Position numbers and translations under genes: made by a program. The notes below the pieces were generated by a model. That model was not told the DNA's origin. It searched no databases and saw nothing but the letters and a program-made list of their open reading frames with translations. Below are positions 53,019 to 63,998 of a DNA stretch of 64,000 bases, piece after piece; position 1 is the first letter of the stretch, and every line of letters starts with the position of its first letter. The stretch is from Myroides sp. 1354. GTDB lineage: Bacteria; Bacteroidota; Bacteroidia; Flavobacteriales; Flavobacteriaceae. Location of the stretch: NCBI RefSeq assembly GCF_030324495.1, contig NZ_JACAGN010000011.1, positions 1-64,000 of the forward strand, read 5' to 3'.

Positions 53019-53759
53019 CTATAAGGCTGCTTTTAAGTATTCTCTGTTCATACGAGCAATATTCTCTAGAGAAATACCTTTTGGACATTCTACCTCACAA
53101 GCACCTGTATTTGTACAGTTACCGAAGCCTAAAGCGTCCATCTCAGCTACCATGTTCATTACACGGTCTGCTGCTTCTACCTTACCTTGTGGCAACAAAG
53201 CAAATTGAGAAACTTTTGCAGAAACGAATAACATAGCTGATGAGTTTTTACACGTTGCCACACATGCTCCACATCCGATACAAGTTGCAGCGTCAAATGA
53301 GCGGTCTGCATCGTGTTTAGGGATTGGAATAGCGTTAGCATCTTGCGTATTACCAGAAGTATTTACCGAAATAAATCCTCCAGCGTGTTGAATTTTATCA
53401 AAAGCTGTACGGTCTACTACTAAATCCTTGATTACAGGGAAAGCTTTTGCTCTAAATGGCTCAATATAAATCGTATCACCATCTTTGAACTTTCTCATGT
53501 GTAACTGACAAGTAGTAATTCCTCTGTCTGGTCCGTGAGCTTGTCCATTAATAAACAATGAACACATTCCACAAATACCTTCACGACAGTCGTGGTCAAA
53601 TGCTACGGGATCATCCCCTTTCTCGATTAGCTCGTTGTTTAAAACATCAAGCATTTCTAAGAAAGACATATCAGGAGAAACATTATTGATTTTGTACTCA
53701 ACTATTTTTCCTTGTTCTTTAGCGTTTTTTTGACGCCATATTTTTAATGTAAGATTCAT
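53019..53759 (-). CDS. sdhB: Succinate dehydrogenase/fumarate reductase iron-sulfur subunit
   Basis: It carries electrons between the flavoprotein and the quinone site. The protein (about 246 residues; ATG at 53759 or 53765) has the [2Fe-2S] ligands CREGICGMC plus a later Cys (TTCQLH), then [11 protein letters not shown] and a third set ([12 protein letters not shown]) for the [4Fe-4S] and [3Fe-4S] clusters. The short insert pattern is that of the B-type fumarate reductase/SdhB of Bacteroidota. Last gene of sdhCAB. Confidence 0.95.
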   Translation of the reverse strand: MNLTLKIWRQKNAKEQGKIVEYKINNVSPDMSFLEMLDVLNNELIEKGDDPVAFDHDCREGICGMCSLFINGQAHGPDRGITTCQLHMRKFKDGDTIYIEPFRAKAFPVIKDLVVDRTAFDKIQHAGGFISVNTSGNTQDANAIPIPKHDADRSFDAATCIGCGACVATCKNSSAMLFVSAKVSQFALLPQGKVEAADRVMNMVAEMDALGFGNCTNTGACEVECPKGISLENIARMNREYLKAAL

Positions 53760-53810
53760 CTGCATCGAATTTTTACAACAAGATATGATTCAAGAATCAA
53801 TACCTCAATA

Positions 53811-55811
53811 TTATTTATAACTACGAGTTACCAACTTAATGTTTTCATACACCAACTCTTCTTTGTGTAGAACAGCATCTCTAGGATTTCCTTTGTACTC
53901 CCATGCAGCTGCATAAGCAAAGTTCTCATCATCACGTTGTGCTTCCCCATCTTCTGTTTGGTGTTCTTCGCGGAAGTGACCTCCACAAGATTCTTCACGG
54001 TGTAAAGCATCTTTCGCAAACAATTCACCTAACTCTAGGAAGTCAGCAACTCTAAGCGCTTTTTCTAACTCTTGGTTAAAGCTATCTGCAGTTCCAGATA
54101 CTTTCACATCTTTGTAGAATTCTTCTCTCAATGCAGCAATTTCGTCCATTGCTTCGTTTAGACCTTGTGCATTACGAGCCATACCTACTTTATCCCACAT
54201 GATTTTACCTAATTTTTTGTGGAAGTAATCTACCGAATGTGATCCTTTATTGTTCATTAAGTGATCAATCATGTCTTGTACATTTTTCTCCGCAGCAACG
54301 AATTCTGGTAAGTCAGTTGGAATTGCACCTGTACGAATATCATCAGCTAGGTAATCCCCGATTGTATAAGGTAATACGAAATATCCATCTGCTAAACCTT
54401 GCATCAAAGCAGAAGCTCCTAAACGGTTTGCTCCGTGATCTGAGAAGTTAGCCTCACCAATTACATAACATCCTTCGATTGTAGACATTAAGTTGTAATC
54501 TACCCATACACCACCCATTGTGTAGTGAACAGCTGGATAAATCATCATTGGTGTAGTGTATGGATCCTCATCAACGATTTTCTCATACATTTGGAATAAG
54601 TTTCCGTATTTATTCTCTACAACGTCTCTACCTAATTTGTAAACTAATTTCGCATCGTTTTCATCCAAGTGGTGAATACGCGCTTGTTCTTTACCGTAAC
54701 GCTCAATCGCTGAAGCGAAGTCTAAGTAAACTGCTTCACCTGTTGCGTTAACTCCATATCCAGCATCACATCTTTCTTTAGCTGCACGAGACGCAACGTC
54801 ACGTGGTACTAAGTTTCCGAATGATGGATATCTTCTTTCTAAGTAGTAATCTCTATCTTCTTCTGCAATTTGAGTTGGTTTTAATTTTCCTTCTCTAATT
54901 GCAACTGCATCTTCCATTTTCTTTGGAACCCAAATACGTCCATCATTACGCAAAGACTCAGACATCAAAGTTAATTTTGATTGGTGGTCTCCTGTAACAG
55001 GAATACAAGTTGGGTGAATTTGTGTAAAACAAGGGTTAGCAAAGAATGCTCCGCGTTTGTGTGCTTTCCAAGCAGCAGTAACGTTAGAACCCATTGCATT
55101 TGTAGACAAGAAGAATACGTTTCCGTAACCACCTGTAGCGATAACTACTGCGTGTCCTGAGTGACGTTCAATCTCCCCGTTAATTAAGTTACGAGCGATA
55201 ATACCTCTTGCTTTTCCATCTACTAATACTAAGTCTAGCATTTCGTGACGGTTGTACATTTTGATCTTACCACGACCAATTTGACGATTCATTGCAGAGT
55301 AAGCTCCTAACAATAATTGTTGACCTGTTTGTCCTTTTGCGTAGAATGTACGAGAAACTTGTGTTCCCCCGAACGAACGGTTGTCTAATAAACCACCGTA
55401 CTCACGCGCTAATGGCACACCTTGAGCCACACATTGGTCAATAATATTTGCTGAAACTTCAGACAAACGGTGAACGTTTGCTTCACGAGCGCGGTAATCT
55501 CCACCTTTTACAGTATCATAGAATAATCTGTAAATCGAGTCACCATCTCCTTGGTAGTTTTTCGCCGCGTTAATCCCTCCTTGTGCTGCAATTGAGTGCG
55601 CACGACGAGGTGAATCTTGATAACAAAATGCTTTTACATTATAACCAAGCTCTGCTAAAGTTGCAGCAGCTGATCCACCAGCTAATCCTGTTCCAACAAC
55701 AATAACATCAATGTTACGTTTATTCGCAGGGTTTACTAATTTAATGTGGTTTTTATAATCAGACCATTTCTTATCGATTGGTCCTTGAGGTATCTTTGAA
55801 TCTAATTTCAT
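53811..55811 (-). CDS. sdhA: Succinate dehydrogenase/fumarate reductase flavoprotein subunit
   Basis: It oxidises succinate to fumarate with covalently bound FAD. The 666-residue protein has the FAD dinucleotide motif [19 protein letters not shown] (about 38-56), the flavin-linking His in [15 protein letters not shown] (about 74-88), and catalytic HPTCIP and RNDGRIW segments (about 268-300). The C-terminal capping domain includes [16 protein letters not shown]. Starts at ATG 55811 (55817 possible). It is 17-18 bases after sdhC. Confidence 0.96.
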   Translation of the reverse strand: MKLDSKIPQGPIDKKWSDYKNHIKLVNPANKRNIDVIVVGTGLAGGSAAATLAELGYNVKAFCYQDSPRRAHSIAAQGGINAAKNYQGDGDSIYRLFYDTVKGGDYRAREANVHRLSEVSANIIDQCVAQGVPLAREYGGLLDNRSFGGTQVSRTFYAKGQTGQQLLLGAYSAMNRQIGRGKIKMYNRHEMLDLVLVDGKARGIIARNLINGEIERHSGHAVVIATGGYGNVFFLSTNAMGSNVTAAWKAHKRGAFFANPCFTQIHPTCIPVTGDHQSKLTLMSESLRNDGRIWVPKKMEDAVAIREGKLKPTQIAEEDRDYYLERRYPSFGNLVPRDVASRAAKERCDAGYGVNATGEAVYLDFASAIERYGKEQARIHHLDENDAKLVYKLGRDVVENKYGNLFQMYEKIVDEDPYTTPMMIYPAVHYTMGGVWVDYNLMSTIEGCYVIGEANFSDHGANRLGASALMQGLADGYFVLPYTIGDYLADDIRTGAIPTDLPEFVAAEKNVQDMIDHLMNNKGSHSVDYFHKKLGKIMWDKVGMARNAQGLNEAMDEIAALREEFYKDVKVSGTADSFNQELEKALRVADFLELGELFAKDALHREESCGGHFREEHQTEDGEAQRDDENFAYAAAWEYKGNPRDAVLHKEELVYENIKLVTRSYK

Positions 55812-55828
55812 AATCAATTTCTTTAGGA

Positions 55829-56656
55829 CTATTTAATAAAGTGAATGTATAATGGAATGATCGCAAATAAAGCTGGTACTAAGTATGCGAATGCATAACC
55901 TAATCCTTTAATCAAACAGTTATACTTTGGATTATTTATCCCTAAAGATTGGAATGCACTTGCAAAACCATGAGATAAATGGAATCCAAGAACAATCATT
56001 GCGATTACATATAAAATTGTGCTAATCAATCCTGTAGAAGGATCTTTGAAAAACTCAATTGTAATTTTATGTAAATCTTTGTAACCATCTGCAATTTTTA
56101 AGTCCATGCCTTTTTGATAAAACGCAGTTCCTTTAATTTCCAATTGTCCCATTTCAACCGCTCTTACATCGATTGGTTGCTCTTGAACTGTTTTGTAAAT
56201 TGTAATGGGTTCCTCTTGACCTTCAACTTTAACTTCTATTGTTTGCAAAGGCATAGCCGAAAAGTGCATTTTCGCCCAGAAATTTACCATGTGCGTTACA
56301 ATAAAAACTAACAATAAAGTCCCTAAAATCGCCATGTTACGAGAAGCCCATTTGCTGTTTGCACCAGCGTTGTTCTTCGCATATCCGATTGGACGAGCTT
56401 TTTTGTTTTGAACCGTAAGAACTATACCATCAATCGCGTGGAAAAGGATTGATATATACGTTAAATAAGATAATACTTTTACAGCTGGATTAGTTGTCAT
56501 GAATAAGGCATACTCATTGAATTTTGACGCATCCCCAAAAATCAACTGAAGATTCCCTATCAAGTGACCAACTAAAAACAAGCATAAAAATAACCCTGTA
56601 AGAGACATCCAATATTTCTTTGCAATGGATGACTTTAAAAGTGCAGATTTTGCCAT
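55829..56656 (-). CDS. sdhC: Succinate dehydrogenase cytochrome b subunit
   Basis: The 275-residue membrane anchor has five hydrophobic segments (about 15-35, 62-80, 104-122, 208-228, 245-270) and His residues for haem b (GHLIGN, LFHAID, VTHMVNF, FHLSHGF). A polar section of about 50 residues (130-190, with [17 protein letters not shown]) lies between the third and fourth segment and is longer than I expect for the family. It is the first gene of the sdhCAB operon with a good promoter. Confidence 0.92.
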   Translation of the reverse strand: MAKSALLKSSIAKKYWMSLTGLFLCLFLVGHLIGNLQLIFGDASKFNEYALFMTTNPAVKVLSYLTYISILFHAIDGIVLTVQNKKARPIGYAKNNAGANSKWASRNMAILGTLLLVFIVTHMVNFWAKMHFSAMPLQTIEVKVEGQEEPITIYKTVQEQPIDVRAVEMGQLEIKGTAFYQKGMDLKIADGYKDLHKITIEFFKDPSTGLISTILYVIAMIVLGFHLSHGFASAFQSLGINNPKYNCLIKGLGYAFAYLVPALFAIIPLYIHFIK

Positions 56657-56692
56657 AATGTAATTTTAATTGTTTTTCTTGAAAAAATCTCT

Positions 56693-56723
56693 CAAAAATA
56701 CACCTAATTAACGTTATCCACAA
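56693..56723 (-). promoter_or_regulatory. Promoter of sdhCAB
   Basis: On the minus strand TTG, 20 bases, TATTTTTG. The predicted start lies about 33 bases before the sdhC ATG. Confidence 0.65.
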
Positions 56724-56838
56724 TGCGTGAACGTTTATTTATATTGAATATAAACAAAGTTTTTTACCTTATTTCACTTAAAAAAAAATTAGATTGAAAC
56801 TAGATTTAAGACTAAATAGTATATTATCTTAAAAGATT

Positions 56839-57693
56839 CTAAAACGACTTTAAAATATTCGCATCTATAACAAGAATAAAGTCAGCTAAACCTAGATTGA
56901 GTTTTTCGAAATTCCCCACTTCATCCGCCTCAACCATGGTAATTGTCGCTACTTTCAACTGAGGAGCGTAATTTTTTAAATACCAAAATATACCCTCATA
57001 GTTATTGCTGTGATAAGAACCATTATAGTGAACAAAAACTTTATCTGCCACCTGATTGGACTGAATAAAATGTGCCATTGTTGCATCTTTAATTGCTTGA
57101 GCTTTTGGTAAATTCTCATTCACATGATCTGCATCAAACATCGTCAACATCTCTTTATACCCAGGCAATTCTGGATCATAAGGAAAAGGAAGTGGTGCAA
57201 TCCATGCTTTTTCTTCTACTTTCAATGTATCCAAAGCTTCCATCCCTCCTTTAAACAACAAACTCGCATAACGACGCGGAACATTCGTTGCAATAAAAGG
57301 AAAATTACTTTGCTTCGCATACTCTACCAACGGACGGTAATCTCCTTTGTAATTATTCCACAAACGCACCTCTTTAGAAAATTCTTCTTCTGAAATTTTT
57401 CCCGTCACATAAGCTGTCAAGCCTCCTTGATTATCTGCTTCAAACATTTCTGCTCCTAACACCAATTCTCGTTTTGCTCCTAAACTTTGTGTTACTTTCA
57501 ACTGCAACCAATGTCCCAACGAGTTATTGTGGTATTCCCCAAACAAAACTACGTCCGATTTTTCCAATGTTTTAATCATCTGTTTATAGGTCACCTGCTT
57601 TCCTTTTGCATTGTAAATTTGATAAGGTTGTCCCTCACTTGCAAAAACGGTTCCCATGATTAAAGCGAATAATACGGTATAAATATATTTCAT
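56839..57693 (-). CDS. ChaN-family protein (haem-binding, Tiki-like)
   Basis: The 284-residue protein (ATG 57693; the frame extends eight codons upstream) has a signal peptide (1-18, ending TVFAS). It shows the ChaN core: VVLFGEYHNNSLGHWLQL (about 47-64), LGAEMFEADNQ (about 77-87), ATNVPRRYASLL (about 134-145), and VHYNGSYHSNNY near the end. Some ChaN proteins bind haem in iron uptake. A lipobox is absent. A -7 element TATCTTTG lies at 57715-57722 (minus). Confidence 0.88.
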   Translation of the reverse strand: MKYIYTVLFALIMGTVFASEGQPYQIYNAKGKQVTYKQMIKTLEKSDVVLFGEYHNNSLGHWLQLKVTQSLGAKRELVLGAEMFEADNQGGLTAYVTGKISEEEFSKEVRLWNNYKGDYRPLVEYAKQSNFPFIATNVPRRYASLLFKGGMEALDTLKVEEKAWIAPLPFPYDPELPGYKEMLTMFDADHVNENLPKAQAIKDATMAHFIQSNQVADKVFVHYNGSYHSNNYEGIFWYLKNYAPQLKVATITMVEADEVGNFEKLNLGLADFILVIDANILKSF

Positions 57694-57818
57694 GTTTATT
57701 ATTTTTATAAGCATCAAAGATAATTCTATTTGAATAATTTAGAATAAATAAAAATAAAAATACCTATTAACATAAAGCAATTCTAGAGTAGAAAGTTTTT
57801 TTTTTGTTTCTCAACCTT

Positions 57819-57826
57819 TACTTTTG
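57819..57826 (+). promoter_or_regulatory. -7 promoter element of the alpha/beta hydrolase
   Basis: TACTTTTG, 22 bases before the ATG at 57849. It argues against the in-frame TTG start at 57804. Confidence 0.5.
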
Positions 57827-57848
57827 TCTACTCAACAAACTATTTCGA

Positions 57849-58631
57849 ATGACTCCAACATCATTACTATACAAAAACATTCAACTTAATTACTACGATC
57901 AAGGCAAAGGAAGTGCACTAATTTTTTTGCATGGTTTCTTAGAAAACGGCAAAATGTGGGAATCTTACCTCCAACACTTCTCAGCCAAATACCGCGTAAT
58001 TAGCCTTGATTTATTGGGTCATGGAGATACTGGTTGTCTAGGTTATGTACACAGTATGGAAGATATGGCCGATGCCGTTCATGCTGTAATTGCTCACTTA
58101 AAATTAAAAAAAGTCACTTTAATCGGACATTCCATGGGCGGTTATGTGTCTTTAGCTTTTGCTGAATTGTATCCCGACAACGTCAAAAACCTCATTTTAA
58201 TTAATTCAACCGCTCGTGCCGATAGTGCGGAACGCGTTCAAAATAGAAATCGAGCGATTGATCTCATCAAAAAAAATGCTCCGATGTTTATCACCATGGC
58301 CATCAATAACTTATTCGCCGATCACATCAGACCCTTACACGAGCAAGAGATCAATCACACCCGAGAAGAAGCGTTAAAAACGACAACACAAGGCGTTATT
58401 GCAGCTTTAGAAGGAATGAAAACGCGCATCGACAGAGAAGTCCTCCTGCACTTCGCTCCTTATTCCATTACCCTTATCTTGGGCCAAGAAGATCCCGTTA
58501 TGCCTTATCAAGATACCGTAGACCAAACCTTGGGAACCAAAGCCGAAGTAATCACACTGGAAGGAGGCCATATGCTTCACATTGAACAAAAAGAAGCACT
58601 CAAACAACACCTGATTGAATTAGTCAAATAA
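57849..58631 (+). CDS. Alpha/beta hydrolase
   Basis: The 260-residue cytoplasmic protein has HG in LIFLHGFLENGKMW (about 22-35), the nucleophile elbow GHSMGG (Ser near 95), an Asp in GQEDPVMP (about 217-224), and His in EGGHMLHIE (about 240-248), i.e. a full triad. The class includes esterases and C-C hydrolases such as MenH-like enzymes; the substrate is unknown. Single-gene unit with a terminator. Confidence 0.88.
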   Translation: MTPTSLLYKNIQLNYYDQGKGSALIFLHGFLENGKMWESYLQHFSAKYRVISLDLLGHGDTGCLGYVHSMEDMADAVHAVIAHLKLKKVTLIGHSMGGYVSLAFAELYPDNVKNLILINSTARADSAERVQNRNRAIDLIKKNAPMFITMAINNLFADHIRPLHEQEINHTREEALKTTTQGVIAALEGMKTRIDREVLLHFAPYSITLILGQEDPVMPYQDTVDQTLGTKAEVITLEGGHMLHIEQKEALKQHLIELVK

Positions 58632-58640
58632 ATATAACCC

Positions 58641-58680
58641 CAAAAAAAAAGCGAGAATACTTTATATTCTCGCTTTTTTT
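58641..58680. terminator. Bidirectional terminator between hydrolase and AddB-like nuclease
   Basis: AGCGAGAATA / TATTCTCGCT stem with a five-base loop and T runs on both sides. The minus-strand stop is at its edge. Confidence 0.92.
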
Positions 58681-61438
58681 ATAAGGTCTCCACAAAGGGA
58701 GTTTCTCGATCTAAAATGACTAAAATAAGTTTAATTAACTCCTCTCTAAATGCAGCTAAAACAACGGGAGTAATATCGTGATCTACTGTTCTGCCCTCTC
58801 GAACACCAAAGAATAAAAACCCTTCTCTTCGGTTTTTAAACGAATAGATTCCCGCTTCCAACGAGGCTAAATTATGTTGTTCGCCATACATTAAAGCATA
58901 ACACAACAACTGTATAATCTTATCGTTCTTCAAATGTTCTGTCAAACCCTCCCATTGGGATAATTTTACTTGATTGGACTCTACTTTTCCCGTTTTATAA
59001 TCAATGACACGCACTTTTCCATTGCGACGTTCAATGCGGTCCACAAATCCAAACAATTTAATAGGAAAGGGCAAACGACTATCTTCCAATAGATGTTCTA
59101 AACGGGTTTCCAACGCCAGTAATGCTACCTCATCTCCTTGCTCTAAACCTTTGATTTCTTCTCGTAAAAAATGATACACATTGCGCTTAGCTACCTCAAA
59201 AGCCAAGAGATTTTTTCCCATTTTCTCCTTATCACTATTGTAAATTTCTTCAAACTGCTTTTGAACTTCTTCATTCGACTTTTGCTGAATTTCCTTAATC
59301 ATCTCAATAGTCAATACCTTGCCAATATACGGTTGATACAAATTTTCCAAAGCATTGTGAATAATGGTTCCCAAGGTATTCAAAGCAACACTTTCCTCCA
59401 CTTCTTCTACTTCGCGAATACGCAAAACCTGTTGAACATAAAATTGCAAGGGATTGCGCAAATAAGCTGTTAAAGCCGAAGGAGAAAATCCCTTAACAGT
59501 TGCGATCTCTTTGAGCTTTGTCATCAATTCCTCTGACTTTGCAATCGCAATAGGTTCATACGCTTTATCGGGCAAATAAGCTGAATAGGTCACATTCGTC
59601 AATTGGTGTTTCGCATGTGTTTCCATCTCCAATTGAGCTAAAAATCGGCTCTTTTCCCCTGCATCTAACCCTTCTGCTTGTGAATTATAAATTAAATACA
59701 CTTGTTTGGCTCGCAAAAGCAAGTGATAAAAGTGAAAGCTGTAAATAGCGTCCTTTTCCTTATAGGTAGGCAAGCCCAATTCTCTCTTTACATCATAGGG
59801 AATAAAGGAATTCTGACTTTTTCCTGAAGGAAATTTCCCTTCGTTTACCGAAGTGAGAATTACGGTTTCAAAATCCAACACCCTACTTTCCAAGATTCCC
59901 ATAATCTGCAGTCCCTCCAACGGGTCCCCTTCAAAAGAAACCTCACTCATATCCATAATCTGTTTGTACAAGACTTGGAGCAATTCAATTGAATGAATAA
60001 ATGGATATTTTTCACAATAGGACAACAGGCGATTCAACAAATTATAGGTTGTAAACAAAAAGGTTTTCATCAAGCGATTTTGTTGACTATCTATCGCTAA
60101 TTTATTTTTTACCCGAATAACCAACGCAATTAAATTCTTTAATATTGCTGTTGGATCTTTGTCTCTCCAATTCTCAAAAACCAAGCGTTTAGCATCCTCA
60201 TCTGAAGCCTTCATCCAAGATTCAAAACGATCAAAAGAGAAGAACGTCAAGTTCTTTTTCTGTATTTCTGAAACTACGGCATCCACATCGAACAAGCCTT
60301 CCATCACAGGACTTGTCAACACTTCCAGCACATCGCGATAGTAAAAAACATATTGTTTCCCCCCACGGCGTACCGCAGCTAAATGCATTTTGAATATTTT
60401 GTTTAAAAATAATTGCACTGGGCTACTATTTCCACTATACCCCATGGTAATATTCAAGCTACTCACCGTACTTGGCAAACCATACAAAACAGGTTGTAAT
60501 AGATTTTCATCTCCAAGAACAACTGCGATTTCATCCAAAGAAGTTCCCTTCGTCAATTCCTTATCGATAATCGAACCGACAATTTTAGCTTGTCCTACAC
60601 TTTTGGGTGTCTGGATAATTTCAATCTGTTTTTCCTCACTAAAACAAGTGGTAATCCACTCGAAGGGATGATTTTGATAGTAAGGCCATTTTTGTTTGAT
60701 CCTTCTCAAGAACAAACCCGCATCATGGTAAGGGTCAAGGAGAAATACCTCATCAATATCCCAAAAAACCCTTGCTCTACCTTCGACCAAAAAATGTTGA
60801 ATAATCACTTCTTCCGCGGCGTTCAACGCATTAAACCCGGCAAAATAATATTGTTTGTCGCTAGATTTTACAAAATCTTGGTGCATGGCAACCGCTTCGC
60901 GATAAATCATGCCTTGATAGCCTATTTTTTTCGCTTTCAAATGCTGATATAAAGCGGCATAATACCCTGGTATTTGCTCCCAAAATTGGAGGTAATTTTT
61001 TACGATATCCGTCTGTTGATTGACATCTACTGCCCAGTGATTGATATCTTCAATATCTTTTAAATAGCTAAATACATGTTGAGGGTTCAATAAATAACGA
61101 TCCACTTCATTAAAATCTTGCAACAGCATTCTCGCCCAATTGACAAAATAGTCAAAATCTTCTGCTTTGTCTTTTAACAACTGTTTATATACCAAATAAA
61201 ATTCAAACAAGAGCTCAATGGAGTCAATTCCCCTTAATTGAGCAATCTCCTGAACCAATTCTTCGACACTAATAATGGTCGGGGCAAAAACACGGCTATC
61301 ATAAAACAGCTTCAGTTGTTCTAACAAGAATACTTTTGCTCTTTTATTGGGAAGTACGACGACCAACTCGTCCATAGAGAGCGGAAAGTCCTTCTTTATT
61401 TCTGCAGCGAATTGATGTAAAAAACGTTGTTGACTCAT
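58679..61438 (-). CDS. AddB-like PD-(D/E)XK nuclease/inactive helicase
   Basis: The 919-residue protein has a helicase-like N-terminal half (the degenerate LPNKRAKVFLLEQL at 30-43 stands where Walker A would be) and a C-terminal RecB-type nuclease domain with the motif GFVDRIERRNGKVRVIDYKTGKVE (shown in part, about 806-829), with catalytic Asp, Asp and Lys. This is the AddB/RexB layout for double-strand-break end processing, partnered by an AddA-like helicase not present in the window. The Fe-S cysteines are missing: the first expected Cys is Asn in AYLRNPLQFYV (about 671-681). Confidence 0.88.
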   Translation of the reverse strand: MSQQRFLHQFAAEIKKDFPLSMDELVVVLPNKRAKVFLLEQLKLFYDSRVFAPTIISVEELVQEIAQLRGIDSIELLFEFYLVYKQLLKDKAEDFDYFVNWARMLLQDFNEVDRYLLNPQHVFSYLKDIEDINHWAVDVNQQTDIVKNYLQFWEQIPGYYAALYQHLKAKKIGYQGMIYREAVAMHQDFVKSSDKQYYFAGFNALNAAEEVIIQHFLVEGRARVFWDIDEVFLLDPYHDAGLFLRRIKQKWPYYQNHPFEWITTCFSEEKQIEIIQTPKSVGQAKIVGSIIDKELTKGTSLDEIAVVLGDENLLQPVLYGLPSTVSSLNITMGYSGNSSPVQLFLNKIFKMHLAAVRRGGKQYVFYYRDVLEVLTSPVMEGLFDVDAVVSEIQKKNLTFFSFDRFESWMKASDEDAKRLVFENWRDKDPTAILKNLIALVIRVKNKLAIDSQQNRLMKTFLFTTYNLLNRLLSYCEKYPFIHSIELLQVLYKQIMDMSEVSFEGDPLEGLQIMGILESRVLDFETVILTSVNEGKFPSGKSQNSFIPYDVKRELGLPTYKEKDAIYSFHFYHLLLRAKQVYLIYNSQAEGLDAGEKSRFLAQLEMETHAKHQLTNVTYSAYLPDKAYEPIAIAKSEELMTKLKEIATVKGFSPSALTAYLRNPLQFYVQQVLRIREVEEVEESVALNTLGTIIHNALENLYQPYIGKVLTIEMIKEIQQKSNEEVQKQFEEIYNSDKEKMGKNLLAFEVAKRNVYHFLREEIKGLEQGDEVALLALETRLEHLLEDSRLPFPIKLFGFVDRIERRNGKVRVIDYKTGKVESNQVKLSQWEGLTEHLKNDKIIQLLCYALMYGEQHNLASLEAGIYSFKNRREGFLFFGVREGRTVDHDITPVVLAAFREELIKLILVILDRETPFVETL

Positions 61439-61456
61439 GGGATTAAAGATAATAAA

Positions 61457-61486
61457 AAAAGGGCTTCGATTTCTCGAAGCCCTTTT
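61457..61486 (-). terminator. Terminator of the OmpA-family gene
   Basis: AAAAGGGCTTCGA / TCGAAGCCCTTTT perfect 13-base stem with a TTTC loop. Confidence 0.93.
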
Positions 61487-61507
61487 CTATCTTATGGTCT
61501 TACCCAA

Positions 61508-62899
61508 TTATTTTTGTAATTGAATTTCAACACGTCTGTTTAACTCACGTCCTTTAACAGTTTTGTTAGAAGCGATTGGTTCAGCAGATCCGTAACCTTT
61601 AGAAGTTAAACGGTTAGCGTCAACACCTTTCTCAACTAAGTAAACTTTTACTGCGTTAGCTCTGTTGTCAGATAACGGAACGTTGATTTTGTCAGATCCT
61701 GTGCTATCAGTATATCCAGCGATGTGGAATTTAGCAGTTGGGTATTCTTTCATGATTTTCACGATGTTATCTAAAACAGCGTAAGAAGCATCTTGGAATG
61801 TAAACTTACCAGTGTGGAATAAGATTGTTTTTCCGTACTCATTAAGTTTTTTAACTTGCTCTTCTTTGATTTCTGGACATCCTCTGTTTGAAGCAGGACC
61901 AGGAACATCTGGACACTCATCTAAATGATCAGGCACTCCGTCTCCGTCTCTATCTGGCCAAGGACAACCTTTATTTTCTTTTGGACCAGGAACTTCAGGA
62001 CACTCATCTTTATGATCTGGCACACCGTCACCGTCTGTATCAGGACATCCGTTGAATTCAGGTAAACCTGGAACTTCTGGACACTCATCTTTATGATCTG
62101 GAATACCATCTCCGTCTGTATCAGGACATCCGTTGAATTCTGGTAATCCTGGAACATCTGGACACTCATCTAAATGATCTGGAATACCATCTCCGTCTGT
62201 ATCAGGACATCCGTTGAATTCTGGTAATCCTGGAACTTCTGGACACTCGTCATATTTGTCTAAGATTCCATCTCCATCTGTATCTTTTCCACCAAATTGG
62301 AAACGAATTCCCATGAAGTGTTGCATATGAGATGCTACATCAACATCTGGAGTTCTTGTATCGTCAAATGAATGTTTGTAAGTCGATTGAAGTGTTAAAG
62401 CGATGTTTTTTGTAAACCAAAAGTTTAATCCTAAACCTCCATTAACAGTTCCTGTACTTGCATCACCCATAAAAGTATAACCTCCACCTACTAATAAGAA
62501 TGGGTCAACTACTTTTGTGTTTAATAATTCTTTGAAGCTGTATTTAACTTCTGCGTCAATACCATAGTATGACAAATCTCCAGGATTATACTTTAAGTAT
62601 CCTTCAGATTCTTTAGAAATAAATTTGTCAATTTTGTTCACAGATCCCACTACTCCTAATGAGAATCCGTCACCTAGATATCTAGATACGTTCAAATAAG
62701 AGATTGAAGGTAAAATGTTCCAATCCGAAGTTTGGAAATAACCTCCCATTCTATGTGAAAACCCTTTTGCTGAACTAACTTTAGTGTTTACAGCATTCGC
62801 ACCAATAGTTACAGCCCACGGATGGTCGGCATCTTGCGCTTGAGTCGAAAGACCCGCACATAGTATTGCCGCTGCAATTAATTTGTTGAGATGTTTCAT
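61508..62899 (-). CDS. OmpA-family outer-membrane protein with thrombospondin type 3 repeats
   Basis: The 463-residue protein has a signal peptide (1-21, ending STQAQ), a beta-barrel of about 180 residues, five calcium-binding TSP3 repeats (about 200-340, [19 protein letters not shown] type), and a C-terminal OmpA peptidoglycan-binding domain (about 350-463, [37 protein letters not shown]). It anchors the outer membrane to the wall. The repeats have a period of 81 bases and are nearly identical in DNA sequence. It has the best promoter in the window and a strong terminator. Confidence 0.94.
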   Translation of the reverse strand: MKHLNKLIAAAILCAGLSTQAQDADHPWAVTIGANAVNTKVSSAKGFSHRMGGYFQTSDWNILPSISYLNVSRYLGDGFSLGVVGSVNKIDKFISKESEGYLKYNPGDLSYYGIDAEVKYSFKELLNTKVVDPFLLVGGGYTFMGDASTGTVNGGLGLNFWFTKNIALTLQSTYKHSFDDTRTPDVDVASHMQHFMGIRFQFGGKDTDGDGILDKYDECPEVPGLPEFNGCPDTDGDGIPDHLDECPDVPGLPEFNGCPDTDGDGIPDHKDECPEVPGLPEFNGCPDTDGDGVPDHKDECPEVPGPKENKGCPWPDRDGDGVPDHLDECPDVPGPASNRGCPEIKEEQVKKLNEYGKTILFHTGKFTFQDASYAVLDNIVKIMKEYPTAKFHIAGYTDSTGSDKINVPLSDNRANAVKVYLVEKGVDANRLTSKGYGSAEPIASNKTVKGRELNRRVEIQLQK

Positions 62900-62932
62900 A
62901 ACTTTATTTTTCTATTTATTGTAATGTTAAAA

Positions 62933-62963
62933 CAAAAATACAATTATATGTCTAGTTAACAAA
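62933..62963 (-). promoter_or_regulatory. Promoter of the OmpA-family gene
   Basis: On the minus strand TTTG, exactly 19 bases, TATTTTTG, a full consensus match as expected of an abundant protein. The start is about 30 bases before the ATG. Confidence 0.8.
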
Positions 62964-63008
62964 TTTTATTCTTAACAATTATTATGATTTACTAAAAAAA
63001 CCTAATTT

Positions 63009-63998
63009 TTAGATTACATTTAGTTCTTTTCCTACCTCAATGAAAGCCTGAATCGCTTTATCTAGGTGTTCTTGTGTGTGTGCTGCGGATAATTGAACGC
63101 GAATTCTCGCTTTTCCTTGTGGCACAACGGGATAGAAGAACCCAATCACATACACCCCTTTTGTCAAAAGACGATCAGCCATCTCTTGGGATAACTTGGC
63201 ATCATATAACATCACTGGCACAATAGCTGAATCTCCATCAATAAAATCAAAACCAGCCTTTTTCATTCCCGCTTTGAAGTAATTCGTGTTCCACTCTAAT
63301 TGGTCGCGAAGTTTAGTGTCCTTTTTCAACAATTCAAACACTTTCAAAGAAGCACCTACAATCATTGGAGCCAAGGAATTTGAGAATAAATAAGGTCTAG
63401 AACGCTGTCTCAACAACTCGATAATTTCTTTTTTACCTGTTGTATATCCTCCCATTGCTCCTCCTAAAGCTTTTCCTAAAGTACCGGTAATAATATCTAC
63501 ACGTCCCATTGCGTTTTTCGCTTCCATGGTTCCTTTTCCTGTTGCTCCGATAAAACCAGCAGCATGACACTCATCCACCATAACCAACGCATCGTATTTA
63601 TCTGCTAAATCACAGATTTTATCTAATGGAGCGACTACGCCATCCATAGAGAATACCCCGTCTGTAACGATAATCTTGAAGCGGTGTCCTGCCTCATTTG
63701 CTTTAATTAATTGTTGCTCTAAATCAGCCATGTCATTATTTTCATAACGGTAACGCGCAGCTTTACACAAGCGAACTCCGTCAATAATAGACGCGTGATT
63801 TAAACTATCTGAAATAATTGCATCTTCTGCCCCTAATAAAGGTTCGAAAACTCCTCCATTTGCATCAAAAGCTGCTGCATATAAAATAGTGTCTTCTGTT
63901 CCGTAGAAATCTGCAATTGTCGCTTCTAATTGTTTGTGAATGTCCTGCGTTCCACAAATGAAACGCACCGATGACATACCAAAACCATGGGTATCCAA
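63009..63998 (-). CDS. kbl: Glycine C-acetyltransferase (2-amino-3-ketobutyrate CoA ligase), N terminus outside the window
   Basis: The visible 329 residues are the C-terminal five sixths of a PLP-dependent alpha-oxoamine synthase. They include [16 protein letters not shown], the cofactor Asp/His in [13 protein letters not shown] (about 138-150), and the PLP-binding Lys in [14 protein letters not shown]. The start at the right edge is only an internal Met; about 68 further residues are expected beyond it. Together with threonine dehydrogenase, Kbl degrades threonine to glycine and acetyl-CoA. No terminator is seen after the stop. Confidence 0.93.
   Translation of the reverse strand: MDTHGFGMSSVRFICGTQDIHKQLEATIADFYGTEDTILYAAAFDANGGVFEPLLGAEDAIISDSLNHASIIDGVRLCKAARYRYENNDMADLEQQLIKANEAGHRFKIIVTDGVFSMDGVVAPLDKICDLADKYDALVMVDECHAAGFIGATGKGTMEAKNAMGRVDIITGTLGKALGGAMGGYTTGKKEIIELLRQRSRPYLFSNSLAPMIVGASLKVFELLKKDTKLRDQLEWNTNYFKAGMKKAGFDFIDGDSAIVPVMLYDAKLSQEMADRLLTKGVYVIGFFYPVVPQGKARIRVQLSAAHTQEHLDKAIQAFIEVGKELNVI

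Noticed and set aside
52888..53088. Longer N terminus of the exported protein at 52099-52887
   Set aside because: It would begin inside sdhB and cross the sdh terminator, while the shorter form has a proper signal peptide and its own -7 element.
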